A stretch of 64,000 bases of DNA. Origin: Campanula takesimana (taxonomy: Eukaryota; Streptophyta; Magnoliopsida; Asterales; Campanulaceae). The stretch is from positions 579,350-643,349 of the forward strand of contig JAOWBW010000144.1 in the NCBI GenBank assembly GCA_026119855.1. Direction: 5' to 3'. Shown here in pieces: positions 19,651-30,457 of the stretch (positions are counted from its first letter, which is position 1; each line of letters opens with the position of its first letter). The notes beneath the pieces were generated by a model. The model made no database searches. It was not told where the DNA came from and saw only the letters and a program-made list of their open reading frames with translations. The position numbers and the translations under genes were made by a program.

Positions 19651-21215
19651 ATGGGAAGGAATAAGGTCGGAGCAAGAAGTAGTGGTGAGAGTAGTAAAGC
19701 CGTGAAGAAGCCTAAAAAGAGCGTTCTTATACCACCTCCTCCCGAGGGAGATATCTTCTTAGGACTTAAAAAATTGAGTGAAGCACAAAAAGGAAAATGG
19801 AAGAGTTTAGATAAGTACAACCGTAGACTTCAAGTCACAAAATTTTTGGATGCGGGTGTGCTTGATTTAATTGGTTTGGAAATCCAAGTCCGAAGATTGT
19901 TGATGGAGACTGGACTTGAGCTATTCTTGGGGAAAAAGGCGGCAGTTTACAAGCGCTACACGCTTGAATTTCTTTCGACTTTTGAGAGGGTGCAAGTAAG
20001 GGGGGGGGTGCGGAGTGTGAAGTTTCACCTTAATGATCAGGTGAAAACCTTGACCTATTCTGAAATTAGGAATATATTTGGGGTGTCGGAGCCGAGAGGG
20101 AAGTTAGAGGAGAATGATCAACTAGTGCACCATTTATTTGTGGAGTTGACAGGGGTCACTTTTTCCAAGCCGACAATGTAGCCACCAGTCTAACCCACCC
20201 GGCTTGGAGGCTTCTCTATAGAGGCTTATCAATGACTTTTCTGGCAAAGGGGGAGCCGGCGCAACTGAACACCATGGATGTTGTGTTATTGAGGACGGCA
20301 CTGCCCAAGGCCTCGAGAACATTCTCGGATTGGGTGGATATCTTTTTGGCTAGGTGTGCACTTTGTGTGAGTAGGGGGTGTGGTAACATCTCGATGGGGG
20401 GCATGATCACTCTATTGGTGGAACATTTTGTTCAAGATCATCCCGATGCGGCTGTGTATGTTGGGGGACCCAACTTTTATGCCCAGGATTATTTAAGCCG
20501 GTATGATGAATTCATACGTGTGGGCCCTGTGCTGAAGTTCCATTATGGGGACGAGCTTTCTGTGATATGTGAGCGTGGGGCTGTTTTCCCGTCGGGCTCG
20601 ACGGCTAGGGATTGGAGAATGCCCGGTGTACTTGACGTCAGGAGTAAACTGTGGGTTGAGAGAGGTGGTAATGATGATGATGATGGTAATGATGATGATG
20701 ATGGTGATGATGAGGAGAATGCACCAGATGATGAGGAGATGCAGGAGATGCCACAGCAGCAGGGCGGTTCTGATGCTTTTGGGGACTGGTCACAGATGCG
20801 GTCCTTCTTAGAGGGCCAGCAGCAGGAGATGCTATCCATTGTACAGTCCCGGCACACATTTGAGGATCAGATGCATCCGAACAGATATGCCTTTGAGGAT
20901 AGGCGCTGGGAGGATTTTTCAGATAGATTAGAGGGGCTCGAGGACCAGCAGGCTATTATATCTAGGAGACATCAGCAGATGGAGTCCTAGATGATGCAGC
21001 AGTAGGGGCCCCTACAGTATGTACCGGTGGAGGATGAGTAATACGCCATGATGGCATCCCGGTCAGAGGCTCGGGAACAGCGGCGTGAATCCAGACGTCC
21101 CCGACATCAGGGAGAAGGCTCCAGTTCACAGTCTCAAGAGCCACTGCAGCCTCAGTATCCACAATAGCCTCAGTATTACTCCCAGGCCCACTGGAAGTGG
21201 CAGTGGCCACAGTGA
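19651..21215 (+). pseudogene. Athila second ORF (ATHILA ORF-1-like, env position), frameshifted
   Basis: Taken from the ATG at 19651 (MGRNKVGARSSGESSKAVKKPKK). The basic N-terminus is followed by a domain resembling the ATHILA ORF-1 family (KRYTLEFLSTFERV, YSEIRNIFGVSEP). Near 20157-20161 a T run is one base short, and the frame moves to one that stays open to 20990 (WRLLYRGLSMTFLAKGE, later YAQDYLSRYDEF). An acidic Asp/Asn repeat from GAT codons lies at 20665-20720, then a Gln-rich tail. Four further stops, at 20991, 21006, 21039 and about 21172, are TAG or TAA where Gln would fit; the natural end is TGA at 21213. The protein's role is unknown; it occupies the env position but I see no signal peptide. 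Confidence 0.78.
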
Positions 21216-21357
21216 GGGTACACCTTTTCCTTATGCTTTTACTGTCCTTTATTTTTACTGTTTCACACACACTGAGGACACTGTGTAGTTTAAGCGTTGG
21301 GGAGGGTTTGTATGATGTAGAGTACGCATTTTATTTTATTTTCTTTTTCCTAAAAAA

Positions 21358-21361
<4 letters not shown>

Positions 21362-21416
<55 letters not shown>
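21362..21416 (+). repeat. (TA)n microsatellite in Athila 3' region
   Basis: About 27 TA units, 23 bp before the GNRA hairpin. Confidence 0.95.
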
Positions 21417-21421
<5 letters not shown>

Positions 21422-21438
21422 AATAAAAAATAGAGAGA

Positions 21439-21466
21439 CTAAGTGAAAACCCGAAAGGGCGCTTAG
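21439..21466 (+). other. GNRA tetraloop hairpin (Athila)
   Basis: CTAAGTG pairs with CGCTTAG; AAAA bulge; CCC-GAAA-GGG; then GCAAAA. Stem bases differ from the Tat1 copies by paired changes and the loop is still GNRA. Confidence 0.65.
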
Positions 21467-22019
21467 GCAAAAGGTGAGATATTGAGTGTTTTATCAATTA
21501 TTCACCGGAGAGAAGTCATAAGGGGGGTGTGGAGTCTCGGGTTAGGATATTTTGATGTTGGAGGTTCGGTTAGTGGGTAATAGGATAGAAAACCCTCGTT
21601 CTTTCTTGGAGTAATAAGGGGGTGTTGGTGCTAAACACGAGGTGAGTTTTACGCGGGACCACTACCCGGCCAAAAACTTATTTTTTTTATGAGGGAGACT
21701 TGTAGTGTGAGACTAGCTTGGGGGAAACTTAGGATATTTTAGTTCCCCGTGGCTTTTATGAGTGGGCTTAGTCCGGATACTGTTTTTCACTATTTTGGAT
21801 GTTTGTATCGGGCTAAGGCCATTGATCTTTACTTGTTCTTGGTGTTTATGGGGACGGAGTTTCTTATACTCCGAGTTGTTTGTGGTTGTTGACTTTTGAC
21901 TTGGAGGCTTAGAGGAGATTAGGGGTCATTTTCTCCCATGCTACGCTGATTAGACCTGAGTTTAGAGTGGAGTTAGGATGTTACTCAGGGACGAGTAACG
22001 GTCTAAGCGTGGGGGAATT
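21467..22019 (+). other. Athila 3' untranslated region with polypurine tract
   Basis: No ORF. It ends in the tract GTGGGGGAATT (22009-22019), primer for plus-strand DNA, directly before the LTR. A CTACGCTGATTAGACCTGAG run at 21941-21960 looks like half of the CTACG hairpin. Confidence 0.7.
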
Positions 22020-23281
22020 TGATGTGGCGGATTTTGTATATGTTAATTCCCTTATTTTCCTATGTATTTTGGTTCATTTTCATGTACTTTAGACTAGTTT
22101 TGATGTAACTTGGGATATTTATGTAATGGTTGGGCTTTAATGTAATCCGGGGGTAGTTTAATCTTTTTATTGGTTATCCGGATGTATTATTTCATGAGCT
22201 TCAAAGTCATATTCTAAAAAGTCAAGAATAGTCAAAGTCAAGGCAAAGTCGAAGTCAACCGAAGCGGAGGAGTATAGGATGAAGCTGCAATTTCTTGAAG
22301 TTGAAGTACTGTTTTGCATTGTTAAAAAGTCCAGGGTTTACTGTGAAGAATTAAAAGACTGTAGGGACCAAACTGCAAATAACTGAAACTTCAAGGACTG
22401 ATTTGCAAATTCTGGTGAAGACATACTAAACCTGGTCTACGAAAGTTGCAAATCAGCCGTTTTGACTTTTGTTATTTTCGTTTTTATTTTTCCTTTATTT
22501 TTAATGAGTTTATTTTTTTTATTTGATTTTAGAGATAGTGATTATAAAAAATATAGATTAGGTCAGACTCTGTCGTCACTTTTGGAAAAAAAAATACTAC
22601 GTACTCTTTTTCTCTCTGGATCTCTTTGTAACCCTTTCATGGAGAACTAACTCCATTGCTTTGGATTGAAAGCTTGAACCTATTCTAGTTTAATTGAGGT
22701 ATTCTCTTTTTCTTATTTGTTAATCTATTCATAATTTTGCTTGTTCCTATTTTAGATTTGTATCTAGGGTTTGTGGATTTGTCCAATCCATTAGTTCTTT
22801 TTCTTGATCTATGCTAGAATTCTCTGTTCTGTGCCAGAATTAGGGTTTTCACCGTAGCATCTTCACGAATTGTGTATGTGCCATAGCAATTCGGGAAGTA
22901 GGCAAAATTTAGCGATTATCTGTGTGAAATAATCATAGAAAGCGTTCTTGATCTTAGTCTCTTAAATTGAATCAATTAATCTTTAAATCTTTTCTGTGCC
23001 AGTTTGGGTTTAATTTTATTTAGGGTTTATAGTGAGTGTGCCACTGCTATAGACTAAACAGTAAGAAGAGACAGAGATTTCAATATATCTCGTGATCAAG
23101 TGAATATGATTAACGAAGAAAAAGAAGTACCGATGAAATTGAAATAGAGAACGGGGATAGTGATCAATCCGAAGTACTTTTTATTCATTGTTTTAATCAC
23201 AATTAGTTTATTTTCCCATCTTAGGAATTAATTAAAATCTCAATCAAACCCCTAATCTGGTCAAGTGACTGTTCGTGAACA
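22020..23281 (+). repeat. Athila 3' LTR
   Basis: Starts TGATGTGGCGG after the polypurine tract. A TATA-like ATTATAAAAAATA lies near 22541. Unlike most LTRs here it has no CpG-rich dyad array. The end is approximate. Confidence 0.75.
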
Positions 23282-23285
23282 AATC

Positions 23286-24637
23286 ATCGTTCTTCGAAGA
23301 GAATAAGATTAACTTCCTTGACCTAGTCATGAGCTTAAGAATTGTTCTAAAGCAAGAACGGAAGTTATGAATTCTTAATAAATCCTATTAGTAAGAACCT
23401 TATACCTTAAGGGTGGACAAAGACATTGATGAGAAACATGTGGATGATTCTATAGATGTCAGCTGTCCTACGACTTGCTATCATATGATCGGAACTTTAG
23501 AAGTATCTGAAACATATGAATGCCTATGCGACAAGCAATTATGTAGGGAACGTTCCTACAAGCAAGAAGGGCAAATAAAGTTTGAGATTGATTAAGAGCC
23601 TAACATTCATGTGATGAATGAAAGGTATATTAATAAGTTCTCATGTTTTGAACATGGAGAGACATATTAATTACCTCAGTTGGCTTGGTTATCAAGTTAG
23701 TTTGGAACTAACAAATGGATTTGATATTAATTCATAAGCGACATTTGATGTTTAAAATGCTATGTCTTAATATCAAATGGAAACCTTCTCAAACTCTAAA
23801 GGTTAATAAGGACAAGAATTTAAGATAAAGGCAAGAAAAGAGTTGTCAAGCCTAAGAAAATATTTATGGCTAAAACCTAAAATCCAAAGGATGTAACTGC
23901 TACCATGGCAATATGATTGACCATTGGAAGAATTACAATTTAAATTAAAAGATCAAAAGGAAGTGTAGTAGAACTACCACTTCAAGTATTTATGTTTATC
24001 TTTCTAAATCTAAGTTCTTGGGTATTGGATATCGGATATGGATCCCGCATTTGTATAAATGTGTAAGACTTGAGAAATAGAAAGACTACTTAAAAGGGTA
24101 AAGATTAACCTATGTGTTGATAATGATGCAAAGGTTGCGACATTATTCATAAGAACTTGCGAAGTGTCTTCACCTATTGGGTTCATATTTGTTTTGAACA
24201 AATGTTATGATGTTCCTACTTTAAGTAGAAATATTATTTGGTTTCTTCATTAGAAGATTATGGATATTTCTTATTTTGAATAAGAAAGTGTTCCATTAAA
24301 TATGATTTGCTTTATTGTATTGATAATCATATAAATGGGACTTTATATCCTTATATTGGAAGAACAAAATAATGAGTATAATGTAAATAAAGGAAATCTG
24401 AATCTAAGGATGTAAGCGTTGCATTCTTAAAAAGCATTTATGTCTATATCAAATGAAATGAAACGCATATCTAAAATTCCATGGGACGGAGTTTTAAATT
24501 CGCATGATTTCGAATCATGTGATTTGTGTGGACCTTGTAAATTGATTAAGATACCTCTTACTAATAGTAGTAAAAGGAAGTACTCTTTTGGACTAATACA
24601 TATTGATTTATGTAGTTCATTAAAGTAACAATTCTTG
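23286..24637 (+). pseudogene. Copia A gag, protease and start of integrase, heavily decayed
   Basis: Follows the coding sequence of Copia 2 from about 48540 to 50040 at nucleotide level: the AAGAATTGTTCTAA segment near 23335, GATGT(C/A)AGCTGTC near 23456, the protease TTGGGTATTGGAT segment near 24016, and GATTTGTGTGGACCTTG at the integrase start. Many indels and stops leave no usable frame. Element E splits it at 24638. It is clearly older than Copia 2. Confidence 0.8.
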
Positions 24638-26149
24638 TGATGGAGAAAATCTCCCTCTAATTAAATTAACCTAGCAAGTGTACTAGTTACCGATGTAGTA
24701 GTATGCACAACCAAGGGTCGAATCCACAGAGACTAGATTGGAAAACAAGAATGTATAAAAACAGAAAATAAATAAATAGGGGTTTTAGTTTGATTGTTTA
24801 TTAAACTACTAAAGCAAGAAATAATTAAACTAATAAAACAAATAAAATCAAGATTAACGAATAGATTCACGAATTGGATTCACAAATACTTTCACTCTAT
24901 GCTATGCTCCTAATGACAAGATCAATCTCATTCTTGGTTTCGTTCACAAAGTAAGAGTTGGGACGGTGAGGCGGCCAGATTGCAATCTATTTATCTCTAA
25001 CTAATCACACTTCGCAAATAAAGTCCATGTAATTATTTAAAGAGTTTTACGTTTTAAAGAACATATGAACCTACACCCACTTGATTTCTATCACGGCATC
25101 AAATAGTTCTAATTATCAAAATAGTGGTCAGTGTATCAATGCCCGAGTCACTGTAACAATAGACACCCAGAAATTCTAAAGCCAATTTATATCTTAACAT
25201 ATAATTGAAACTAAAGAATTTAGAATGAAGAATATTTTGATAAACAAGAATAAGAAATAATGGAAGAATTAAAATCAATAGCATAGAGATCAAGTATTGC
25301 TACTATCAAATCATGAATCTAAGAAATTAGCTACTAATAATAATAAAATCAAAAACAAGAAATAAATTAAAGAACATCAAAGCCTGAATTAATTGATAAA
25401 TACTTGATTACAATCCTTTAATCTTGACTAAAAGTATGCACAAAGTATGACTAAAATAAATTGGATGGAGTGTTATATTTATACTAGGGCTAAGGAGGTG
25501 TAAAAATAGGAAAAACCCTAAGATTCCTTGTTGAAAAAGGATAAATAAAGTGATGTTTGCCGAATTTCCCCAGGAGCCCCTGATATTTTCGAGTTTCTAG
25601 AAAATCCCTTCAAAAATTCCCCAAAGGTCCTCCAAAATTTTTAGAAAAGTCCTTGGAAATTTGGAAATTACTAAAAAGCCCAATATATTTTGCATAATTC
25701 CTCAAAGGTCCCTAGAAAATTCCCCTAAGGTCCCTGGCTATGTGTGCAAATGGGGTATGCGGATGGAGGGTCACCAGCTTTGCTGGAAATTCTGGGTTGT
25801 GCCATGGTGTTGTACCAATTGCTTCGCGGGTTGTACATTTACGCGCAAACTTCCGGAAGCCATAACTTCTTCATACGAACTCCGATTTGGACGTGTAAAC
25901 TATCGTTGGAAAGCACTTTTCGAGTAATATCCAATGGAATTGATTACTCAGTGGTCAGATCTCTTTATCTTTATATTTTGGTTTGTTCTTTATCCTTCCT
26001 TTTCGCACTTTAATGTACAAGAATCCGTACATTCTTTCGCTCCTTCCCTATACTCATAAACACTCCAAAGAACCATCAAAACACCCAAGGTTGATCATCT
26101 AATAAGTCATAGAAGTATATGATTTGGATGGTTAAAAGCACATCCATCA
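24638..26149 (-). repeat. Element E 3' LTR
   Basis: 1512 bp; matches 28942-30452 closely. A TATA-like TAGTATAAATATAAC lies near 25472-25486 on the minus strand. No CpG dyad array; only a weak CCAGC-TTT-GCTGG near 25775. Confidence 0.92.
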
Positions 26150-28028
26150 AATACCCCCAAACTTATCTTTTGCTCGTCCTCGAGTAAAACAAAACAAATA
26201 TAAAATTATAAACCTACAAAAACTAAAAACAATAAAAAAATATTTTTAGGTTGTTCTCAATACATATGGGAGTCTTTAGCCAAAAGTCTTAAGGTCCCTC
26301 ACACAAGTTCCATAAAATAGGTACCATTGTAAAACCAAATTACAACACATACACACTACAAACTCGTTTGACTTTCCACCGCAGCATGATAGAATGAGTG
26401 ATGTTGGTGATCAATGCGACCAAAATAAGATTAGCTTATGGGATCACTTAAGTTAATGCTCTTATTCCACAAATGATGATGATGATACACGTTAACCCAA
26501 TCAAGGACACTCATAATCATGTATACACAGTTGTCAACCCGGTTACCGATATTGAAAGAACATATGGCATAAAGTTTTAAGCACAACAAACGTGCGAGGC
26601 TAGGTTCACGGTTACAAATGAAGGTAAGGATATACAAAGTTAAGAAAGTGGACTAAGAAGTCTTCTACAATATGTACATCCTCACAATAAGTTGAACTCT
26701 CCGCTCACCATATTCTCACACTGTCTCACCCCCAAACTTGAACTTTTATATAATTACATGGGGTGAGATATGTTTCCCTATTTCTGTGGCTTTTTCCAAA
26801 TCATCACTTCAATACATTAGGGGACAAGCCTTTTCTTTTTTTTTTTTTTTTTTTTTTTTTTTGAATTTCAACCTACACAAGACAAATGTGTGCTTATTTA
26901 ATCACTTTGCACACTACTCAACGATCACACTTTTTTTTTTTTTTTTAAGTTTTGCTTGCCCCTTCCTTTCATTACATATACCTATTTCATAATTTTGGCC
27001 ATAAACCATAATTCCCCAAATCATTCTCCCAATTTCTAACCATAAATTCCCATCATTCCCTAATCCACTTCCTCGTCAAGGTGGGTATAACCTATTCTTA
27101 GTGCAAAAGGGTAGGAAATCGGGTATCAAAAGAAGGTGAACGGCGGTCTTTAATGTGCCATTCTTTCATCCATTACTAGGCTCAAACGGGTGTTCTAGCG
27201 ATGATTTTATTTAAGTGACTAGATAGACAAAATAAGGCCAAGAAAAAGGGTTTAGAAAGAAATGCCATAAATACCGAATAACCTATTGACTTGTTATTGA
27301 CAACCATGAAACAATGTTCTAGGGTTCCCGAACATACACCAAGTGATCCCATAAATTATTCTTAAGTTGATAACATGATCATGAAAATAATGTAAGTGAG
27401 AGGTGGTGCAATCATACCTTTAGTAGTGTTAATGCAGTCCCAACTCTAGGTTAAACAATGACACCCGCAATGGCTAATAAAAATAAACCCTCGGATCATC
27501 ATCGACTATGGCCAACATCCCAAAATATAAAGAGAACAAAATTTTTAAATTTTCTATTTTTTTTTTTTAGGGTGACAACTATATACACTGCTCTATAAAC
27601 CCACAAACTCGGAGAGATGCCTACACCCAAACTCAAAACATGCTATGTCCTCATAGCATAAGGAACTAAAATATGCTTTGGGTTCAAAGGATGGCATGAC
27701 ACAACAAAACAAAAACAAAAGCAAATAAAATGTTACCTCGTGGGTTGCCTCCCAACAAGCGCATTTGGTTAAGGTCGTTAGCCCGATCGTTGCTCGGTTT
27801 GTATTTCACCTTTCTTCCTTTGGCCCACTTTGAATTCTCGTGCGTCCTTATCTTCAGCTCGAGCCCCATGTATATTCCCATTTTTATGTTATCATTTAGT
27901 ACCATTGGGAATTTTTTACATCTTCGTTTCTTGGGCTCTTCCACTTGTGGCCTCTTACCACCTTTTTCACCCTCACAGAAAGGAGGGGGTACCAGAAAGA
28001 TGACCAAGTTTTCTTTAGAATGAAGGTC
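26150..28028 (-). other. Element E 3' non-coding interior
   Basis: Polypurine tract at 26150-26162 (minus strand), T runs at 26836-26862 and 26932-26946, and the reversed post-pol motif at 27740-27753. The open frame at 27684-28007 (minus) continues from the gag-like region without a recognisable domain. Confidence 0.65.
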
Positions 28029-28793
28029 CTAATCCTCGTTGGGAACTTCCATACTATCCCACTTCTCACCACCATATAAGGCAAACTCAAGCTCTTCAAT
28101 GGCTAACTCATGCCATGTTTTCTCCACCGTTTTTGTTTCCTCCACAATCTCTGTACAACCACTCGCATTATCAAAAGAGGAACCATCTTTAGAGGCAACA
28201 TTGGAGATTTCATAGACAAAATTCTCCTTTGCATCATCCAAAGGTTTCTCTTCGAGTGACTCATCCGTAGAGGAAACATTAGAGATTTCATAGACAAAAT
28301 TCTATTTTGCGTCCTCCACGGTTTGCTTTCCATATTGTGGTGGTGGTTTAAAATATGGCTCAAAAAATGAGTCATAGACATACTCTTCCCCATCAGCATT
28401 TAGATACCAAACCAGGGTTGAAGGTTACTCTTCCACTTGAGTCTGTATAGGAGTAGTATCCGGCTCACGGTTCCTCAACATCTCTAACATTGTGATCATG
28501 TGTTCCTCCATCCTATCCATAGTCTCCTCCCATGCTTGTTTTAGAAGTTGTGGAGGTATTGGGGCACAGTATGTTGGCTCTTGATTATTCCAAGTCATGT
28601 TTGAATGATTTTCCCAACCTTGACTATAAGAGTATGGGGGAGGATCATATTGGGGTTGCCATGACTCGAAATAATTTCTTGTTTGAACCTGTGGATAATA
28701 CTCAGAAAAATATGTCCTAGATGGACAATAATTAGTAGCATGAGAATAAGACCCACAATTCAGACACGACTCATACATGTTGTACTGGTTCAT
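28029..28793 (-). pseudogene. Element E gag-like ORF beginning with a zinc knuckle, two stops
   Basis: The ATG at 28793 lies 125 bp behind the primer binding site. Residues 10-23 are CLNCGSYSHATNYC, an exact CX2CX4HX4C nucleic-acid-binding knuckle, followed by a Tyr/Pro/Gln-rich stretch and a helical segment (LKQAWEETMDRMEEHMITMLEML). The frame meets TAA at 28427-28425 and TAG near 28304, then runs open to 28029. The second part contains a tandem duplication with (E/*)NFVYEISNV(S/A)S repeated 28 residues apart; the second copy shows that TAG replaces GAG. No capsid domain is visible. It may have helped RNA packaging; this is inferred. Confidence 0.7.
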
Positions 28794-28917
28794 TCTATGA
28801 GTCTTTGAGTATACAATAAATAAATAAATAAATACTAAAAAAAAACTAACAAAAAAAATAAGAAAAACAAAAGAAAACTATTTACACTACCTAAACAAAC
28901 TTGTTAACATAATCAAG

Positions 28918-28935
28918 TCCCCGGCAGCGGCGCCA
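28918..28935 (-). other. Element E primer binding site
   Basis: TGGCGCCGCTGCCGGGGA on the minus strand, six bases inside the 5' LTR end. Confidence 0.85.
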
Positions 28936-28941
28936 AAAACT

Positions 28942-30452
28942 TGATGGAGAAAATCTCCCTCTAATTAAATTAACCTAGAAAGTGTACTAGTTACCGATGT
29001 AGTAGTATGCACAAGCAAGAGTCGAATCCACAGAGACTAGATTGGAAAACAAGAATGTTTAAAAACAGAAAATAAATAAATAGGGGTTTTAGTTTGATTG
29101 TTTATTAAACTACTAAAGCAAGAAATAATTAAACTAATAAAACAAATAAAATCAAGATTAACGAATAGATTCACGAATTGGATTCACAAATACTTTCACT
29201 CTATGCTATGCTCCTAATGACAAGATCAATCTCATTCTTGGGTTCGTTCACAAAAGTAAAAGTTGGGACGGTGAGGCGGTCGGATTGCAATCTATTTATC
29301 TCTAACTAATCACACTTCGCAAATCAAGTCCATGTAATTATTTAAAGAGTTATTACGTTTTAAAGAACATATGAACCTACACCCACTTGATTTCTATCAC
29401 GGCATCAAATAGATCTAATTATCAAAATAGTGGTCAGTGTATCAATGCCCGAGTCACTGTAACAATAGACACCCAGAAATTTTAAAGCCAATTTATATCT
29501 TAACATATAATGAAACTAAAGAATTTAGAATGAAGAATATTTTGATAAACAAGAATAAGAAAGAATGAAAGAATTAAATCAATAGCATAGAGATCAAGTA
29601 TTGCTACTACCAAATCATGAATCTAAGAAATTAGCTACTAATAATAATAAAATCAAGAACAAGAAATAAATTAAAGAACATCAAAACCTGAATTAATTGA
29701 TAAATCCTTGATTACAATCCTTCAATCTTGACTAAAAGTATGCACAAAGTATGACTAAAATAAATTGGATGGAGTGTTATATTTATATTAGGGCTAAGGA
29801 GGTGTAAAAATAGGAAAAACCCTAGGATTCCTTATTGAAAAAGGATAAATAAAGTGCTGGTGGCCGAATTTCCCCAGGAGCCCCTGATATGTTCGAGTTC
29901 CCAGAAAAGCCCTTCAAAAATTCCCCAAAGGTCCTCCAGAAATTCTAGAAAAGTCCTTGGAAATTTGGAAATTACTAAAAGCCCAACATATTTTGCATAA
30001 TTCCTCAAAGGTCCCTATAAAATTCCCCTAAGGTCCCTGGCTATGTGTGCACATGGGGTATGCGGATGGAGGGTCAGCAGCTTTGCTGGAAATTCTGGGT
30101 TGTGCCATGGTGTTGTACCAATTGCTTCGCGGGTTGTACCTTTTACGCGCAAACTTCCGGAGGCCATAACTTCTTCATACGAACTCCGATTTGGACGTGT
30201 AAACTATCGTTGGAAAGATCTTTTCGATTAATATCCAATGGAATTGATTAATCAGTTGTCAAATCTCTTTATATTTATGTTCTGGTTCATTCTTTATCCT
30301 TCCTTTTCGTACTTTAATGTACAAGAATTTGTACATTCTTTCGCTCTTTCCCTATACTCATAAACACTCTAAAAACCATAAAAACACTCAGGGTTGAGCA
30401 TATAATAAGTCATAGAAGTATATGATTTGGATGGGTATAAACACATCCATCA
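28942..30452 (-). repeat. Element E 5' LTR
   Basis: 1511 bp, TGATGGA start and TCCATCA end in plus orientation. Close to the other LTR, so a fairly young insertion compared with its Copia A host. Confidence 0.92.
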
Positions 30453-30457
30453 GCTTG

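Larger units (their letters stand above)
18526..23281 (+). mobile_element. Athila element, 3' part (continues 1-1606)
   Basis: Directly after the Tat1 target duplication the Athila sequence resumes with the post-pol motif GGGAGGCAACCCA, a long spacer, the Athila-type second ORF, a TA repeat, a GNRA hairpin, the polypurine tract GTGGGGGAATT and the 3' LTR. The whole sits in the gag region of Copia A, whose sequence starts right behind it. The right end (23281) is the last CA before Copia A homology and is approximate. Confidence 0.85.
24638..30452 (-). mobile_element. Element E: 5.8-kb pol-less LTR retrotransposon
   Basis: Two 1.51-kb LTRs (24638-26149, 28942-30452) with inverted ends TGATGGA/TCCATCA enclose 2.8 kb. 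Read on the minus strand: 5' LTR, primer binding site TGGCGCCGCTGCCGGGGA (28935-28918, tRNA-Asp type common in Athila/Tat), a zinc-knuckle ORF, the Athila post-pol motif, A-rich tracts, and the polypurine tract TTTGGGGGTATT before the 3' LTR. Flanks TCTTG (24633-24637) and GCTTG (30453-30457) are probably a target duplication with one change. RT, integrase and protease are absent, so it must have been copied by an Athila-like helper. Confidence 0.88.

Noticed and set aside
25740..25870. Dyad array in element E LTR
   Set aside because: Only a weak CCAGC-TTT-GCTGG without CpG and about 300 bp from TATA; treated as absence.
27684..28007. Minus-strand ORF of 107 codons in element E as a separate gene
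   Set aside because: It overlaps the non-coding post-pol motif shared with Athila and has no domain.
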